Assembly: GCA_903926075.1 (NCBI GenBank)
Contig: CAIYHQ010000034.1
Coordinates: 19,186 to 83,185 of the forward strand
Length of the DNA: 64,000 nucleotides
Origin: an uncultured Methanomicrobiales archaeon
Lineage (GTDB): Archaea > Halobacteriota > Methanomicrobia > Methanomicrobiales > Methanospirillaceae
Direction of reading: 5' to 3'
Numbering within the stretch: the stretch's first letter is position 1; the number at the start of each line of letters is the position of its first letter. The notes under the pieces were generated by a model. That model searched no databases. It saw only the letters and a program-made list of their open reading frames with translations, and was not told the DNA's origin. The position numbers were made by a program, and so were the translations under genes. Below, piece after piece: positions 62,285 to 64,000 of the stretch.

Positions 62285-63976
62285 ATGGTATGGATAAGAC
62301 GTATGAAAAAAGGGGATAAAATTTACCTATGCGAATATCGGAGTGTCAGAGAAGGGAAAAAGGTAAAAAGTGAGTTTGTCAGATATCTTGGAGTAGAAAG
62401 CGAGCAGGAAAAGGTCCCTCTTCCGAAAAAGAGCGTTTTAGACTGGAAACCTCCAGATCGCTCTGTTCGTGCAGGTGATGTCTCGGTGCTATGGTCGATT
62501 GCCCGGAATATGCAAATGGATGCGACAATTGATCGAATTTGTGGACTCAAAGGTAGAAAAAAAGCGAACAGTCCAGGAAAACTCCTTACATTGTGGGCTA
62601 TTAATCGAGCTCTTGATCCAGAAAGCGCAACTCAACTTGAAGACTGGATCGATGGGACTGCTCTCCCTGAATTATCAGGACTATCTTCAACCGGAGCAGA
62701 CAGAGATGCATTTTTCGCTGCGCTTGATTGTATATGTTCTGAAGATCCGGCTTCTGGTAGAATCATTGATAATTCCAGGGCTATTGACGAGGCACTCTAT
62801 GCAATTTGGCGGAATAAAAATCCGTTACCTAAAGATGAAAAAGAATGTCTTGCCTATGATATGACCTCTATGATTACGTATGGAAATACCTGTCCACTAG
62901 GTGGAAAAGGGTATAATGCAGAAGAATGGAGACATCAACAGTTTAATCTGTCTTTATTGTTATCAAAGCATGATCACCAACCGCTAGCACACATGATTCA
63001 TCCTGGAAATCATTCTTCGATGACTACAATGCAGCATGTCATTCCAAGATTATCAGATTTTTCCATTCATGATGGAACAATAATTTGGGATAGGGGAAAC
63101 ACTTCCAAAAACACGGTCCAAGCATTGGAGGAGATGGGTTGGAAGGTTATTTGTGGGGTGCCAAGGATATCAACCGATGCAAAAAATATTGTCTTGACCA
63201 CTGAAATTCCAGACACGCCTGAATTTTTAGTTCCTAGTAAAAATAACGGGGAATTATATGCATGCAAAATCAAGGCGAAACTGTATGATCAGATAAGGGA
63301 AGTTGTAGTTTATCAGAATGTAGCAAAGGCTACACGATCATTAATTCGACGAAATAAAGCTTTATTTGAGATATCACATGAGTTAACACGGTTAAAGAAT
63401 CAAAAACGATTTAACTCCCAAAAAAACCTGAATAACGCTATCAAAGGCACCTTAAATGGATGGAGTAGTTTTTTTGTTATTGAATTTCCAAGTGATGAAA
63501 AAATAATAGATTTCTCATGGTCCTTAAATGAAAAAAGAGTGGCTGAAGCCAAATCCATGGATGGAAAATTTCTCCTGTACTCAACAGATGAGGCATATAC
63601 TGCTCAGGAGATTGTTCGAATGTATCTTGAAAAGGATTTTATTGAGAAAACATTCGGGACGATTAAAACTGACGAAGATCTAAAACCGATTCGACATCGG
63701 TTAGAGTCAAGAGTAAGGGCAATTATTTTTGTTTGTACACTAGCATACCGACTTTTATCTGCTCTTCGATGGATGATTAATTCGACTGAATCGAAAGATG
63801 TAACACTATCAGAATCCGTATTTCTTAAAAAATTAGCGAGAGTTGAAAAACTTGAGGTAGACCTGGGTAAAGAGATTGAACTGTTCTATGTCAATGTGAC
63901 CAATGATCTAAAAAAACAAGTGGTAGCGCTTGGTATGGGTGAGCTTTTTGCCGGCTCCAGGTTAATAAAGGCGTAG
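62285..63976 (+). CDS. IS1634 family transposase (IS4-like DDE)
   Basis: A 563-residue DDE transposase. N-terminal MVWIRRMKKGDKIYLCEYRS is like the start of IS1634 proteins. Catalytic residues: Asp in LAYDMTSM (about residue 191), Asp in IIWDRGNTSKN (about 268), and Glu in YLEKDFIEKTFGTIKTDEDL (about 452), which also keeps the Y-E/R-E-K-like spacing of the IS4 C1 region. It moves DNA by cut and paste, acting on the element's own 28-bp ends. It reads without frameshift or internal stop, so it may still be active. Codon use is A/T-rich like the surrounding genes. Confidence 0.88.
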   Translation: MVWIRRMKKGDKIYLCEYRSVREGKKVKSEFVRYLGVESEQEKVPLPKKSVLDWKPPDRSVRAGDVSVLWSIARNMQMDATIDRICGLKGRKKANSPGKLLTLWAINRALDPESATQLEDWIDGTALPELSGLSSTGADRDAFFAALDCICSEDPASGRIIDNSRAIDEALYAIWRNKNPLPKDEKECLAYDMTSMITYGNTCPLGGKGYNAEEWRHQQFNLSLLLSKHDHQPLAHMIHPGNHSSMTTMQHVIPRLSDFSIHDGTIIWDRGNTSKNTVQALEEMGWKVICGVPRISTDAKNIVLTTEIPDTPEFLVPSKNNGELYACKIKAKLYDQIREVVVYQNVAKATRSLIRRNKALFEISHELTRLKNQKRFNSQKNLNNAIKGTLNGWSSFFVIEFPSDEKIIDFSWSLNEKRVAEAKSMDGKFLLYSTDEAYTAQEIVRMYLEKDFIEKTFGTIKTDEDLKPIRHRLESRVRAIIFVCTLAYRLLSALRWMINSTESKDVTLSESVFLKKLARVEKLEVDLGKEIELFYVNVTNDLKKQVVALGMGELFAGSRLIKA

Positions 63977-64000
63977 TGTACCTCATCTCCGTAATTCAGG
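63973..64000 (-). repeat. right terminal inverted repeat of the insertion sequence
   Basis: Its reverse complement begins CCTGAATTACGGAG, matching the left end; contains the transposase stop codon. Confidence 0.85.

Larger units (their letters stand above)
62151..64000 (+). mobile_element. complete IS1634-like insertion sequence (about 1850 bp)
   Basis: Terminal inverted repeats of about 28 bp bound the element: left CCTGAATTAAGGAGTTAGGG... at 62151-62178 and right at 63973-64000, with 23 of 28 positions identical when the right end is reverse-complemented. It holds one transposase gene and about 105 bp of promoter region with short A/T-rich repeats. The transposase stop lies inside the right repeat. 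The last base of the window is the outer end of the right repeat, so the target duplication cannot be seen. Confidence 0.85.

Overview
The window is a chromosomal segment of a methanogenic euryarchaeon, most likely of the order Methanomicrobiales. Three things point there. The information-processing genes are archaeal (archaeal DnaG, PAN, aMBF1, NusA-type KH protein, Dph5, GGGP synthase, archaeal ThrS). GatCAB is used for tRNA-dependent amidation. There is also a large set of cytosolic receiver/PAS proteins together with PEGA, PKD and TPR surface proteins, which is typical of that order. Genus cannot be fixed from sequence alone. Promoters look archaeal: TATA-like boxes often lie about 25 nt before the start codon, which suggests several leaderless mRNAs.

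Layout. 1-10155: a dense plus-strand housekeeping run (asparagine synthase 3' end, gatC-gatA-gatB, topA, GGGP synthase, TrmJ-like methylase, dcd, thrS). 10183-15987: a receiver/PAS protein and a 1563-residue secreted PEGA-repeat protein. 16001-21148: tpiA and a U32/RlhA-like protein on the minus strand, then aMBF1 and PAN diverging from a 57-bp promoter region. 21211-26306: adenine deaminase and a phosphate group (DUF47, PiT, PocR receiver, PsiE). 26444-35849: surface and signalling genes, including a membrane TPR protein ending in a diadenylate-cyclase domain, a receiver-PAS-chemoreceptor fusion with its own kinase, and two lipoproteins. 35938-41196: glnA, a receiver/PAS protein, a radical SAM protein and two cis-prenyltransferase paralogues facing each other. 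41280-46920: a DtxR/FeoA regulator, feoB, a KaiC-like/small-GTPase pair, dph5 and DUF357. 46975-51097: bifunctional nuclease, hisE-nusA and leuC-leuD-leuB. 51108-54605: UPF0058, dnaG, UPF0235, a probable structured RNA and pyrC. 54854-61852: amtB-glnK, a pilin-like protein, DUF99, aglJ, tRNA-Gly, an ACT/DUF5612 protein, Sua5, a nucleotidyltransferase, a Cas4-like protein and DUF3467. 61952-64000: tRNA-Thr, a small gene cut after codon 23, and a complete IS1634-like element whose right end is the last base of the window.

How the parts connect. glnA, amtB and glnK form the nitrogen-assimilation set, each with a palindrome near its promoter. The cis-prenyltransferase pair and AglJ belong to lipid-carrier-dependent N-glycosylation, whose likely targets (pilin-like and PEGA proteins) are also encoded here. 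The most unusual points are the TPR-transmembrane-diadenylate cyclase fusion, the split of catalytic and C-terminal RxG motifs between the two cis-prenyltransferases, the KaiC-like/GTPase module, the two-unit structured element upstream of UPF0235, the tRNA-Gly abutting a protein start codon, and the insertion sequence that cuts a small gene. No rRNA, CRISPR array or prophage was seen.
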